DNA of 64,000 nucleotides from Caballeronia humi (GCF_001544475.1 NZ_FCNW02000015.1:1-64000), one strand, 5' to 3'. Shown: positions 23,547 through 32,584, numbered from the stretch's first letter. Notes: generated by a model not told the origin, from the sequence alone. Numbers and translations are program-made.

Positions 23547-24485
23547 TCAGACCGGCGCGGCGTCGCCGTCTCCGCGCCCTGCTCTCCGGTACGATGCCGG
23601 CGCGCGCCCGACGATCCTGCTGAACGCGGTGCTGAAAGCGCTATCGGAGAGGTAGCCGATGGACAGCGCGATATCGCTGATCGATTGCTCGCTGTTGAGG
23701 AGGGCATCTTTCGCAAGCGCGATCCGCCAGTTCGAAAGATACGTTGCGGGCGCGACACCCACGCGTTCGGCGAACCTGCGCGCGAACACGGCACGCGACA
23801 TGCCGACCTGCTTCGCGAGCGAAGCAACGGTCCAGTGCCGCGCGACGTCCGCGTGCATCTTTTGCAGCGCCGTCGCGATGGGCGGATCGGCCATGCCGCT
23901 CAGCCATCCCGTGCGTTGCCCTTCCAAGTGCCGCACCGGACGCCGCAGCACTTCCACGAGCATCACTTCCACGAGCCGGCTCATCACGAGATTGCGGCCG
24001 GGCCGCTCGCCCAGCGCCTCCTCGCCGATCAGTTCGAGTACGCGAGTGAGGCGCCCCGCTTCTTCGTCCGACGAGCGGATGAAGATCAGTTCGGGCAAGA
24101 GGCCCGAGAGCAGCGCCACATGCTCCGTTTCGACCTGGAAGTAACCACCGACGAGCCGCGTCGGCTCGCCCACGCCGCCATCGTTCCAGCGGACATAGTC
24201 GCCTTCGCGCGATGTGTTGGCAAGTGCAGCCAGATGCGGGCCGACCTCGGGATCGCTCGCAAGGCAATAGCGCGGCTTGGCGGCCAGCAGCAAATAGTCG
24301 CCTTGCTGCATGAGCAGCGCGGGCCCGGCCTCCGGCAGGAACCAGCAGTGCCCGGTGACGACGAGGCAAAACCGCGGCGCGTCGCGATGCGGCACGGTCA
24401 TGCCCCATCGCCCCTGTGCGTCGACGGTCTTCCAGAGGACCGCCTGCGGTCTCATCAATCTGACGATATCGTTCAGAACATCCAC
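23547..24485 (-). CDS. AraC-family transcriptional regulator with cupin sensor domain
   Basis: A 312-residue regulator. An N-terminal cupin_6 sensor (about 1-190, with GMTVPHRDAPRFCLVVTGHC) is followed by the AraC double helix-turn-helix (WTVASLAKQVGMSRAVFARR then FAERVGVAPATYLSNWRIAL, and ISDIALSIGYLSDSAFSTAF). The family N-terminus normally reads MDVLSDVLR, matching a GTG start at 24485 (VDVLNDIVRL). ATG 24530 would add 15 residues and lies inside a perfect palindrome, so I prefer 24485. It is divergent from the SDR gene at 24588 and upstream of the block 20687-23385; either could be its target. Confidence 0.9.
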   Translation of the reverse strand: MDVLNDIVRLMRPQAVLWKTVDAQGRWGMTVPHRDAPRFCLVVTGHCWFLPEAGPALLMQQGDYLLLAAKPRYCLASDPEVGPHLAALANTSREGDYVRWNDGGVGEPTRLVGGYFQVETEHVALLSGLLPELIFIRSSDEEAGRLTRVLELIGEEALGERPGRNLVMSRLVEVMLVEVLRRPVRHLEGQRTGWLSGMADPPIATALQKMHADVARHWTVASLAKQVGMSRAVFARRFAERVGVAPATYLSNWRIALAKDALLNSEQSISDIALSIGYLSDSAFSTAFSRIVGRAPASYRRAGRGDGDAAPV

Positions 24486-24509
24486 TTGAGACGATCCGTA
24501 ATTTTTTAG

Positions 24510-24532
24510 AGATGATCGATTATGGATCATCT
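24510..24532. promoter_or_regulatory. Perfect palindrome in the AraC/SDR divergent region
   Basis: AGATGATC (24510-24517) and GATCATCT (24525-24532) are exact 8-bp inverted arms around the 7-bp spacer GATTATG. It sits 25 bp upstream of the preferred AraC start (and over the alternative ATG) and 56 bp upstream of the SDR ATG. This is a strong candidate operator shared by both genes; the binder is unknown, since AraC proteins often prefer direct repeats. Confidence 0.5.
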
Positions 24533-24587
24533 TTCGGCATTTCTATACCGTCTCATCTAGCGGCCCGACAGAGGCCCGTGAAGAACG

Positions 24588-25400
24588 ATGGAGACAAACT
24601 TGAGCAAACTCAAAGACAGGCTCGTCATCGTGACCGGAGCCGCCCAGGGCATGGGCCGTGCGATCGCCGTCGAGGCCGCAAGGCAGGGCGCGGCGTGGGT
24701 CACGATCGCCGACATCCAGCAGGACGAAGGCCAGGCCGCCGCCGCCGAAGTCGAAGCCGCCGGCGCGAAGGCCCTCTTCATCCGGACCGACCTCTCGGTC
24801 ACGGACTCGATTCGCCACATGATCGACGAGACCGCGCGACGCGCGGGCGGCATAGACGTGCTGGTGAACAACGCCGGCGTCACCGACGACGGCCTCACCG
24901 GCCGCGCCCCGACGGTCGAAGACCTTCCCGAGGAAATCTGGGACAGGGTCATGAACATCAACCTCAAGGCGATGTGGCTCGCGAATAAATTCGCCGCGCC
25001 TCATCTGCGGCGCTCGACGCGCGGTCCTGCGATCGTCAATGGAGCATCGGTGGCGAGCAGCGTCGCGTATCCGGGGCTGCCGTCCTATGCGACGAGCAAG
25101 GGCGGCGTCGTGATGCTGACGAAGGCGACCGCCGTCGATCTCGCGAGCGCGGGAATCCGCTGCAACGCGTACGCGCCCGGTGCGATCGATACGCCGATGC
25201 TGAAGCACAGCGTGCAGCACGCGGCCGACGGCGACCACGCGCAAAAACGCTTGTGGGGCACACACCTCATCAGGCGGCTGGGCTTGCCGGAGGAAGTCGC
25301 GCGGCTCGTGTGCTTCCTCGCATCCGACGAAGCTTCGTTCTCGACCGGCAGCATTTTCAGCATCGATGCGGGCACGCTCGCCTGGCGCGGCGTGCATTAA
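24588..25400 (+). CDS. Short-chain dehydrogenase/reductase (SDR)
   Basis: A 270-residue classical SDR. The cofactor motif is LVIVTGAAQGMGRAIAVEAA. NNAG occurs at about 93, VNGASVASSVAYPGLPSYAT carries the Ser and Tyr, and the Lys follows in SKGG (Tyr about 165). The C-terminus is TGSIFSIDAGTLAWRGVH. ATG 24588 is kept, but TTG 24600 has a better GGAG spacing (the ATG codon itself overlaps GGAGAC). It is divergent from the AraC regulator and shares its palindrome region. It probably oxidises a hydroxy intermediate of the acid processed by the neighbouring CoA transferase block; the substrate is unknown. Confidence 0.9.
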   Translation: METNLSKLKDRLVIVTGAAQGMGRAIAVEAARQGAAWVTIADIQQDEGQAAAAEVEAAGAKALFIRTDLSVTDSIRHMIDETARRAGGIDVLVNNAGVTDDGLTGRAPTVEDLPEEIWDRVMNINLKAMWLANKFAAPHLRRSTRGPAIVNGASVASSVAYPGLPSYATSKGGVVMLTKATAVDLASAGIRCNAYAPGAIDTPMLKHSVQHAADGDHAQKRLWGTHLIRRLGLPEEVARLVCFLASDEASFSTGSIFSIDAGTLAWRGVH

Positions 25401-25688
25401 AGCTTGCGGCATAGCGCCGGTGCGTGCGGTGCGTACAGCGCATGCAGGCAAACCGGCAAAGGGGGACGCGATGAGAAAGAGCAACCACACGGGCTGGCTC
25501 GAACCGGCTTCCATATGCCGGGGCGGCATGGCGCAATTGACGCGTATCGCCCGCTACGTCGGCCTCGCGCTCTACATGGTCGATCCCGTCCACGGGGCCG
25601 CGGAGGCCGCGCTCGTCGCCGAATATTCAAACGGAGCGGCGCCACCGCCTGAATGCGAGCCGCGCGAATCCGGACAAGGAATGTGGAC

Positions 25689-26660
25689 ATGAACATTCGC
25701 CAGCTTCAATACTTCCTGGCAGTGGCCGCCGAACTGAACTTCACGCGCGCATCCGAACGCGTGAACATCGCGCAGCCTGCGCTGAGCGCGCAAATCATCT
25801 CGCTCGAAGAGGAGCTCGGCACGCCGCTTTTTACGCGCGAGAAGCGCAAGGTCATGCTCACGCCCGCTGGCGAGATCCTCGTGGAACATGCGCAGCGCGT
25901 GCTGAACACGGCATCGGCGGCGATCGCCGCGGTGCGTGCGTCGGGACGCGGCGCACGGATGCACTTGATGGTCGGTGCGATCTACACGGCGATCTATTGC
26001 TTCCTGCCCAATACGCTGCGTCTTTTCAAGGCCCTCGCGCCAAACTCCGATGTGAGCCTCCAGGAAATGACCATCGCGCAGCAGATCGCCGGCCTGAAAG
26101 AAGGCGCGATCGAAGTCGGGCTCGTGCGCGGACATATCTACGATCACAACATCGTCACCGAGTTGCTCTATCGCGAACTGCTCGTGGTCGCCGTCCCCAC
26201 GGACAGCGAATACGACGTGCCCGGCCCGGTCACTCTCGGCGAACTGGCGACGTGGCCGCTGATCGCGGTCGCGCGTGGCACGGCGACCGAACGCGGCTAC
26301 GGCGACCGCGTGCTCGATATCTTCGAGGACGAAAGCCGCAAGCCCACCATCGTGCGCGAGGCGTACGACATGCACACGTCGGCGTGCCTCGTGGCGGCTG
26401 GAATGGGAGTCGCCGTGGTGCCCGCGATCATGCAACTGATGAAGCCGCTCGGCATCAGCTACAGGCCGCTCGATGCCGAGGCACCGGGCGTCTCGCTGTC
26501 GCTCGCCTGGCACAAGGACCGCGTGCCGCCTCTGCTCGGCGTCTGGCGAGAGGCGGCCCGCGCGAATGCCGCGACGCTGATCGCGCAGCATCCCGACCTG
26601 TTCCTGCACAACGCGCGGCAACGCTGCGCCGAAGCGGCTGTAGCCGTCGTCACCACGTAA
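25689..26660 (+). CDS. LysR-family transcriptional regulator
   Basis: A 323-residue LysR regulator starting MNIRQLQYFLAVAAELNFTR. The winged helix-turn-helix is ASERVNIAQPALSAQIISLE then EELGTPLFTREKRKVMLTPAG, and the effector domain begins near 90. It is close in style to CatM/BenM-type regulators of aromatic degradation. The preceding 288 bp (25401-25688) hold only a doubtful small frame from 25471. Its last 11 bases overlap the end of the convergent P450 gene, so transcripts of the two genes would collide or share a 3' end. Its target is probably the P450 operon or the SDR upstream; that is inference. Confidence 0.92.
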   Translation: MNIRQLQYFLAVAAELNFTRASERVNIAQPALSAQIISLEEELGTPLFTREKRKVMLTPAGEILVEHAQRVLNTASAAIAAVRASGRGARMHLMVGAIYTAIYCFLPNTLRLFKALAPNSDVSLQEMTIAQQIAGLKEGAIEVGLVRGHIYDHNIVTELLYRELLVVAVPTDSEYDVPGPVTLGELATWPLIAVARGTATERGYGDRVLDIFEDESRKPTIVREAYDMHTSACLVAAGMGVAVVPAIMQLMKPLGISYRPLDAEAPGVSLSLAWHKDRVPPLLGVWREAARANAATLIAQHPDLFLHNARQRCAEAAVAVVTT

Positions 26661-27861
26661 CGGGCAGTGTCTGCAAACCCTGCACGAAGTGATCGCCCTT
26701 CCCCTCGATCGCCTCCTGCGCAATCGCGAACCTCAGCGTCGGAATCCGTTCGAACAGCGAACCGAAGACAGTCTGCAATTCGAGCCGCGCGAGCGGTTGC
26801 CCAAGGCACTGGTGATTCCCGTAACTGAACGCAACGTGATGTCCGGCCTTGCGCGTGATGTCGAATCGCTCCGGATTTTCGAACGCGGTCTCGTCGTGAT
26901 TCGCGCCGGATATCAGCGCAACGACGCCCTCCCCCTTGCGAATCGTATGCCCGGAGACCTCGACATCCTCAAGCGCGACGCGAAACGCGTTGTAATGCAC
27001 GATCGTGTGAAAGCGCAGCATTTCCTCGACTGCACCGCGCAATAACGAAGGATCGGCGCGCAGCAGCGCGAGCTGGTCGGGGTTGGTGAGGAAACTGTAC
27101 ACGCCGAGCGCCATCTGGTTCGCGGTCGTTTCGTGACCGGCCATCAACAGCAGTTCCGCCATGACGACAAGTTCGCGATGCGACAGGTTGCCCGGCCGCA
27201 CCTGCTCGACGATCAGCCGGCTCAATAGATCGTCCCGGTCTTGCGCGTCTTTCTCGCGCGCGGTGATGAGCGTGTCGAGATAGCTCAACATGCGTTCGGA
27301 CGCGGCCTTGGGAATCGCCGGATCGGCATCGAGCAGTACCTTGAGCCGGCTTTGCTCCTGGAAAAAGCCGTGATCCTCGCGCGGCACATCGAGTATGCCG
27401 GCGATCACCTCGGAGGTGAACGGCAGAAACAGGTCTTCGACGAGGTTCGCCGGTGGCCCCCTTCTCACCAGTTCGTCGAGCAGCCGTCCAAAGATCGCTT
27501 CGATGCGTGGACGCATCGCCTCGACGCGCTTGATCATGAACTCCTTGGTCAGCATGCGGCGAAAGTGTCCATGCTCGGGCGGGTCCATGCGGATGAACGC
27601 GGGTTCGAGATCGAGCACCGCGTTGCGCGCTGCAGAAAGGCTCGGAAAACCCGGCACGCCCGGATTGCCGCTGAAGCGATTGTCGCCGAGCACGGCGCGA
27701 ACGTCATCGTAGCGTGTGAAAAGCCAGGCGTGCGTGCCGTCCCACATGCGGATGCGCGCCGGGCCGGGCTGCTGCTGGAACGCCCGGTATTCCTCTGGCG
27801 GAACGAACGGGCATTGCCGCGCAATCGGAAACGACGGCGCGCTATAAGGACATCCTGACAT
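26650..27861 (-). CDS. Cytochrome P450
   Basis: A 403-residue soluble bacterial P450 (CYP105/107-like). ATG 27861 is used because AAGGGAGAAGC lies directly upstream; the earlier ATGs are inside that site. The I-helix motif is LLMAGHETTANQMALG (about 240), with the ExxR pair in EEMLRF (about 280). The heme loop FSYGNHQCLGQPLARLEL (about 345-362) contains the Cys ligand. It hydroxylates an organic substrate using electrons from a ferredoxin and reductase, which are not in this operon but are present at 62333-63807. It is the last gene of the operon aldehyde dehydrogenase, crotonase, CoA transferase, SDR, P450. Confidence 0.94.
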   Translation of the reverse strand: MSGCPYSAPSFPIARQCPFVPPEEYRAFQQQPGPARIRMWDGTHAWLFTRYDDVRAVLGDNRFSGNPGVPGFPSLSAARNAVLDLEPAFIRMDPPEHGHFRRMLTKEFMIKRVEAMRPRIEAIFGRLLDELVRRGPPANLVEDLFLPFTSEVIAGILDVPREDHGFFQEQSRLKVLLDADPAIPKAASERMLSYLDTLITAREKDAQDRDDLLSRLIVEQVRPGNLSHRELVVMAELLLMAGHETTANQMALGVYSFLTNPDQLALLRADPSLLRGAVEEMLRFHTIVHYNAFRVALEDVEVSGHTIRKGEGVVALISGANHDETAFENPERFDITRKAGHHVAFSYGNHQCLGQPLARLELQTVFGSLFERIPTLRFAIAQEAIEGKGDHFVQGLQTLPVTW

Positions 27862-27911
27862 TGCTTCTCCCTTCATCATCTGCGCTCGCGAGCGATGCCC
27901 GGAACAGGTTG

Positions 27912-28607
27912 TCAGAGGCCGCCGTTGACGTCGATCGTCGCGCCGGTGATATAGCGCGCATCGTCGCTGACCAGAAACCCGATGACGGACGCGATCTCCT
28001 CAGGTTCGGCGGCGCGCTGCAGGCCCGAGCCGGCGATCAGCTTGTCGCGGATTTCCTTCGGCACCTTTTCGCCCATCGCGGTGTTGATCGTGCCCGGCGA
28101 TACGGCGGCTACGCGAATCCCATGCGGCCCGAGCGGCTTCGCGAGGCTCTTGGTCAGGTTGACGACGGCCGCTTTCGAGCCACCGTAGTCGGTGACACCG
28201 CTGCCGAGCGTCGCGACGATCGACGCCAGGTTCACGATCACCCCGCCGCCGCCCGCCTTGACGAGACGCCTCGCGACCTCCTGGCTCAGGAAGAACGGCG
28301 CGCGCGTGTTCACGCCGTAGGTGAAGTCGTAATCCGACGGCGAGATGTCGAAGAAGGACTTGCCGTGCCACACGCCGGCGTTATTGACGAGCACGCGGAT
28401 CGTGCCGTATTCCGCATCGATGAATTCGATCGATGACTTGATCTGCTCGTAGTCGGTCACGTCGCACTTGCGGTAGGCGTATTGCCCTTTGCCCGCGTCG
28501 GCCACGTCCATCCCGACGACCGTATAGCCGCGCTCACTCAGGTTCCGGCAGATGGCTTGCCCGGTGAGTCCGTTGGACCCTGTGACGACTGCGATCTTTC
28601 TGGTCAT
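27912..28607 (-). CDS. Short-chain dehydrogenase/reductase (SDR)
   Basis: A 231-residue SDR with TRKIAVVTGSNGLTGQAICR (cofactor motif, TGxxxxTG variant), NNAG (about 77), Ser in NLASIVATLGSG (about 125) and catalytic Tyr/Lys in DYGGSKAAV (about 139-143). The end ITGATIDVNGGL is typical. The short N-terminal region and the low sequence similarity to the other SDRs here suggest a distinct substrate. It is 32 bp after the CoA transferase and 50 bp before the P450 on the same strand. Its product could be an alcohol made by the P450 or a 3-hydroxyacyl-CoA made by the crotonase; undecided. Confidence 0.9.
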   Translation of the reverse strand: MTRKIAVVTGSNGLTGQAICRNLSERGYTVVGMDVADAGKGQYAYRKCDVTDYEQIKSSIEFIDAEYGTIRVLVNNAGVWHGKSFFDISPSDYDFTYGVNTRAPFFLSQEVARRLVKAGGGGVIVNLASIVATLGSGVTDYGGSKAAVVNLTKSLAKPLGPHGIRVAAVSPGTINTAMGEKVPKEIRDKLIAGSGLQRAAEPEEIASVIGFLVSDDARYITGATIDVNGGL

Positions 28608-28639
28608 GCCTCACCTCTTCGTAATGTGATGTTGATGAT

Positions 28640-29809
28640 CTAGCGTGAGAGCGGCATTGACGGCCACGCTGCGCCGTTTCCCGTCAGCACTTCTGCGTTG
28701 TGTTCTCCGAGCATCGGCGGAGAGCGCGTGATCTGCGTCGGCGTGCCTGAGAACTGGAGCGGGTTGTTGATGACCTTGAACGCGCCGCCCTTCGCGTGCT
28801 GGAGCGTCTTGAGCAGTGTCTTCTCGACGTGCGGGTCGCTGAACACTTCGGGCCACGTCCTGACCGCGCCGTAGATCGCTCCCGCCGACGACAACACCGT
28901 CTCCCAGTGCGCCAGATCGCGCGTGACGAAGATTTCCGCGAGCCGCGCGTCGACGGCCTCCCGGTTCGCGAGGCGCGCATCCTTCGTCGCGAAACGCGGA
29001 TCGGTCTTGAGCTCGCTCGCGCCGAGCGCATCGCAGAGGATCTGCCAGAACTTGTCGTTGATCGTGATGATCATGATGTCCCGGCCGTCGGCGCTCGCGT
29101 ACGTGTTGTTCGGCACGATGTCCCAATGCTGGTTGCCCATGCGCACCGGCGTCTTGCCGGTGAGATCGAAATACACGTCGCGCGGGACCTGGCTGAAGAT
29201 GCTCGCGTCGAGCATCGAAAGATCGACGCGCTGCCCTTCGCCCGTGCGTTCGCGCGCCTGCAGCGCAGTGAGAATGCCGATCGTCGCGATGAGCGCGGTT
29301 ACGAGGTCCGAGAACGGAAAACCGGTTTTGAGCGGCCCGGATTCCTCCGTGCCCGTCACCTGCATCACGCCCGCGACGGCCTGGATCACCATGTCGAGCG
29401 CGGGGCGGTTCCTGTCCGGCCCCGTGCGACCGAATCCTGAAATCGAGCAATAGACGAGCCGCGGATTGATCTTGCGCAGGTCGTCGTAACCGAGTCCCGC
29501 GCGTTCGGTGAGGCCCGGCCGGAAGTTCTCGACCAGCACGTCGGCTTCGGCTGCGAGAGCAAGCGCGGCGGCGCGGCCCTCCTCGCTTTTCAGATCGAGC
29601 ACGATGCCGCGCTTGTTGCGGTTCACGCCGAGAAAGAATGCGCCGTCGCCGCCCAGCGTCGTTTCACCTGAGCGGCGAAACGGATCGCCTTCCGGCTGTT
29701 CGACCTTGATGACGTCGGCGCCCGAGTCGCCGAGCATCATCGTCGCGAACGGTCCGGTCATCATCTGAGTGAAGTCGAGGATCTTCAGTCCCGCGAGCGC
29801 CGTGCTCGT
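28640..29809 (-). CDS. CaiB/BaiF (class III) CoA transferase with apparent ACG start
   Basis: Homology clearly begins upstream of the first ATG (29764): the frame reads STALAGLKILDFTQMMTGPF, the usual N-terminal strand of the family. No ATG, GTG or TTG is available before the in-frame stop further upstream. The codon at the expected initiator position is ACG (29807-29809), six bases after AGGA; with one T instead of C it would be ATGAGC. So either ACG starts translation or the start codon is mutated and a shortened protein is made from 29764. The rest is intact: catalytic Asp in FPFSDLVTALIATIG. It overlaps the crotonase end by 25 bp. Confidence 0.85.
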   Translation of the reverse strand, partial: TSTALAGLKILDFTQMMTGPFATMMLGDSGADVIKVEQPEGDPFRRSGETTLGGDGAFFLGVNRNKRGIVLDLKSEEGRAAALALAAEADVLVENFRPGLTERAGLGYDDLRKINPRLVYCSISGFGRTGPDRNRPALDMVIQAVAGVMQVTGTEESGPLKTGFPFSDLVTALIATIGILTALQARERTGEGQRVDLSMLDASIFSQVPRDVYFDLTGKTPVRMGNQHWDIVPNNTYASADGRDIMIITINDKFWQILCDALGASELKTDPRFATKDARLANREAVDARLAEIFVTRDLAHWETVLSSAGAIYGAVRTWPEVFSDPHVEKTLLKTLQHAKGGAFKVINNPLQFSGTPTQITRSPPMLGEHNAEVLTGNGAAWPSMPLSR

Positions 29810-30672
29810 GCTTCGTCCTTTTTCACGTAGAACGCCTCGCGTTCATGGTTCGACACGCGCACGCCCTTGTCGCGGCGCTGCTTCATGAAGTTGTATTCGT
29901 CGCCTTCGTAGCGGACATTGGTCGCGAGCGTGTGGAGGATGTGCCCGTAGGAAAACTGGCCCGATATGCCGAGCGATTCCATCGCGAGGTTGGTGGCCGC
30001 CTTGCCCATGACAATGCCGTCGCGCGGCAGCCGCACGATGCGCTCGGCCCACTCTTCGCCCGAGTCGGACAGCGCGGCGAGCGGCACCACCTTGTTGAGC
30101 AGGCCATTGGCGAGGCAAGTCTGTGCGTCCCACACATCGGCCATCAGGAGCAGTTCGCGCGCCTTGCGCGGACCCATCGCCATCATTTCCCATGCGGCGA
30201 AATAAGCGGCGCCGGAAAGCCCCAGCTTCTGCTCCGGATGACCCATCTTCGCGGTATCGGCGCCGATCACGAGATCCGATGCCTCCGCCAGATACAGGCC
30301 GCCGCCGAGGCAATAGCCCTTGACGAGCGAGAGCGTCGGCTTGAGGCACTTGAAGACACGTTCGAATCGCGCGAGGTAAGCCTTGTCGTGCAGGAGGCGC
30401 GCCCGCTGGCTCGGCTTGCGTGGACGGCCCTTGTCGTCGAAGGTGGTCTCACCGTATTCCGTGCCCACTTCTGCGAGGTCGTGCCCCGTCGTGAAGTCGT
30501 CGCCCGCGCCTTGCAGGACGATCACACGCACGTCGTCATCGTCCTCGGCGCGATCGTAGCCGTCCATCAGCTGGTCGAGCATCGCGTTGGTCATCGCGTT
30601 CTTCTTCTCGGGGCGATTGATAGTGATGTATGCACGGCCATCTTTCGCAAGGTAATCGATGCTGCCTGTCAT
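29785..30672 (-). CDS. Enoyl-CoA hydratase/isomerase (crotonase) family protein
   Basis: A 295-residue crotonase. The start MTGSIDYLAKDGRAYITINR at 30672 follows GGAGAC; the longer frame is a shadow. The oxyanion region is GAGDDFTTGHDLAEVG (about 60-75) and GYCLGGGLYLAEASDLVIG (about 125), with GHPEQKLGLSGA near 145. The two catalytic Glu positions of hydratases read Leu-Tyr and Glu-Gln (HPEQ), so hydrolase or isomerase chemistry is possible. A close paralog is at 49650, in the gentisate-type operon. It precedes the CoA transferase in the aldehyde dehydrogenase-to-P450 operon. Confidence 0.9.
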   Translation of the reverse strand: MTGSIDYLAKDGRAYITINRPEKKNAMTNAMLDQLMDGYDRAEDDDDVRVIVLQGAGDDFTTGHDLAEVGTEYGETTFDDKGRPRKPSQRARLLHDKAYLARFERVFKCLKPTLSLVKGYCLGGGLYLAEASDLVIGADTAKMGHPEQKLGLSGAAYFAAWEMMAMGPRKARELLLMADVWDAQTCLANGLLNKVVPLAALSDSGEEWAERIVRLPRDGIVMGKAATNLAMESLGISGQFSYGHILHTLATNVRYEGDEYNFMKQRRDKGVRVSNHEREAFYVKKDEARARRSRD

Positions 30673-30710
30673 GGTTTGTCTCCGTTGCCCGGGAAATGCA
30701 GTGGGAATAT

Positions 30711-32213
30711 TCAAACGTCGAGGTTGATGGCCACTGCCTTGACCTCGGTGTACATCTCGATCGCGTCGTAGCCGCGCTCGCGTCCCCAGCCCGACTGCTT
30801 GTAACCGCCGTACGGCAGCGCCGCATCCGGCGACGAGAGCGCGTTCACGTTGACGATGCCCGCCTGAAGCCGCCGCGCCATCTTGTGTGCGATGCCGACG
30901 TCGCTCGTCCAGACGCTCGCCGCTAGCCCGTACGTGGTCGCGTTGGCGGTTGCGCTGATGCGGTCGAGGTCGTTGTCGTCGCTGAAGGACATCGCGCACA
31001 GCACCGGGCCGAAGATCTCTTCGTCATGCACCGCCATGCCGGGCTTGACGCCCGTCAGCACGGTCGGCTGCACGAAGAAACCGCGCTCGCCGGTCGTGCC
31101 GCCGCCGGCGAAAAGCGTCGCGCCCTGCTCCTGTCCGCTATGGATGAAACCCAACACGCGATCGAGTTGGCGGCGCGAAATCAACGGTCCCATCTCGGTG
31201 CCGGCATCCATGCCGTGCCCGATCCGGATGCGGTTTGCCCGGCGCGCGACGGCATCGAGCACCTGGTCGTAGGCACGTTCATGCACGTAGAGCCGTGAAC
31301 CCGCCGCGCAAATCTGGCCGGCGTGAAAGAAGATCGACGAGCACACGCCCGCCGCGGCGGCTTCGAGGTTCGCGTCGGGGAAAACGATGACGGGCGACTT
31401 GCCGCCGAGTTCGAGCGACACCCGTTTGAGATTGCCGCTCGCGCCGTGCAGGATGCGCCTGCCGGTTTCGCCGGAGCCGGTGAATGCGACCTTGTCGACG
31501 CCGGGATGCGAGGCGATCGCGGCGCCAACCGGGTTGCCGAATCCCGTGACGATGTTGAGCACGCCCGCCGGAACCCCCGCCTCGAGCGCGAGTTCACCGA
31601 GGCGCAGCGCGGTGAGCGGCGTCTGCTCGGACGGCTTGAGCACGACGGTGCAACCGGTCGCGAGCGCCGGAGCGATCTTCCACATCGCCATGTTGAGCGG
31701 AAAATTCCAGGGGATGATCTGGCCGACCACGCCCACCGGCTCGCGTAACGTATAGGCATGCCATTCGCCCGGCAGCGAGACGTTCGGCGTCTGGCCGCCC
31801 ATCTTCGACGTCCAGCCTGCCATGTAGCGCAGCATCTCGGCAATGCCCGCCACGTCGCCGTTTCTGCAGAACACACGCGGCTTGCCGCTGTTGATGCATT
31901 CGAGGTCGGCGAGCTCCTCGGCATTGGCTTCGATCAACTCGGCGAAGCGCAGCATCGTTCGCGTGCGCTCGGCCGGTGTCGTCTTGCGCCACGGACCTTC
32001 GAATGCGCGACGGGCTGCATCGACGGCGCGGTCGACGTCGGTCGCGGAGCCTTCGGCGGCCGTCGCGATGACTTCGCCCGTGGCCGGATCGAGGATGTCG
32101 GTCCGGCGCCCGGAGTCCGATTCGACCATGCGGCCGTCGATCAGAAGCTGATGCTCTCGCTGAAGAAAGTGTCGCGATGCTTCACCCAGCGCGGGATGCA
32201 AGCTCGTGGTCAT
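30711..32213 (-). CDS. Aldehyde dehydrogenase (NAD(P)-dependent)
   Basis: A 500-residue ALDH, first gene of the minus-strand P450 operon. The start MTTSLHPALGEASRHFLQRE at 32213 has GAGGA seven bases upstream; the ATG six codons earlier overlaps that site. Motifs are IIPWNFPLNMAMWKIAPALA (about 160), FTGSGETG, SLELGGKSPVIVF with the base Glu (about 258) and FHAGQICAAGSRLYV with the nucleophile Cys (about 293). It is closely similar in organisation to the ALDH at 60821, also tied to a P450, so both probably finish oxidation of a P450-made alcohol or aldehyde to the acid for CoA activation. Confidence 0.93.
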   Translation of the reverse strand: MTTSLHPALGEASRHFLQREHQLLIDGRMVESDSGRRTDILDPATGEVIATAAEGSATDVDRAVDAARRAFEGPWRKTTPAERTRTMLRFAELIEANAEELADLECINSGKPRVFCRNGDVAGIAEMLRYMAGWTSKMGGQTPNVSLPGEWHAYTLREPVGVVGQIIPWNFPLNMAMWKIAPALATGCTVVLKPSEQTPLTALRLGELALEAGVPAGVLNIVTGFGNPVGAAIASHPGVDKVAFTGSGETGRRILHGASGNLKRVSLELGGKSPVIVFPDANLEAAAAGVCSSIFFHAGQICAAGSRLYVHERAYDQVLDAVARRANRIRIGHGMDAGTEMGPLISRRQLDRVLGFIHSGQEQGATLFAGGGTTGERGFFVQPTVLTGVKPGMAVHDEEIFGPVLCAMSFSDDNDLDRISATANATTYGLAASVWTSDVGIAHKMARRLQAGIVNVNALSSPDAALPYGGYKQSGWGRERGYDAIEMYTEVKAVAINLDV

Positions 32214-32584
32214 GTCGGTGTCCTCGTTCATTGGTAAGCGCCATCCTCGACGTGTCGTTCAACGCGAGTCTGGAATCAATGTACCGGGCAAGAACCCAAC
32301 AGGACCAATACTGTTTGCGGAGGTTTTCAGAGGATATTCCTCTGGACGCACTTCAAATATTCTTCGTCTGACTGCATCGAAAAATCGTATTGGTGCGCAT
32401 GGCAGCCTGACGGATATCCTGTGTGAAGTCGCCGGAACCACGAAGACCGGCGCATTAAAACTACAAGTTGACTGGAGACAATCCGATGCGAATCCGTACC
32501 CTCTCGTGCGTCCTGCGCGAGTGAACGCCCCGCGTGCGCGGTTCCGAAGCATGCCTCGTCCACTCCGACCACAGGACCATCAAG
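32214..32584. other. Divergent promoter region, ALDH operon and Spinster MFS
   Basis: Some 370 bp between divergent genes. It contains a perfect palindrome (32328-32344) and, near the MFS side, a 12-codon frame starting at 32486 after GGAGAC that may be a leader peptide or chance. No larger gene is visible. The AT-rich middle (32340-32470) is where both promoters would be expected. Confidence 0.5.
32328..32344. promoter_or_regulatory. Palindromic operator CAGAGGA-TAT-TCCTCTG
   Basis: A perfect 7-bp arm palindrome with a 3-bp spacer, 115 bp from the ALDH start and 241 bp from the MFS start. It is the only perfect long palindrome in this divergent region. The LysR at 25689, the nearest orphan regulator, is a candidate binder, although the compact symmetry would also suit a TetR- or MarR-type protein not in the window. 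Confidence 0.45.

Noticed and set aside
25471..25692. Small frame starting MRKSNHTGWLEP upstream of the LysR at 25689
   Set aside because: No ribosome site, no recognisable sequence, and it overlaps the LysR start region.
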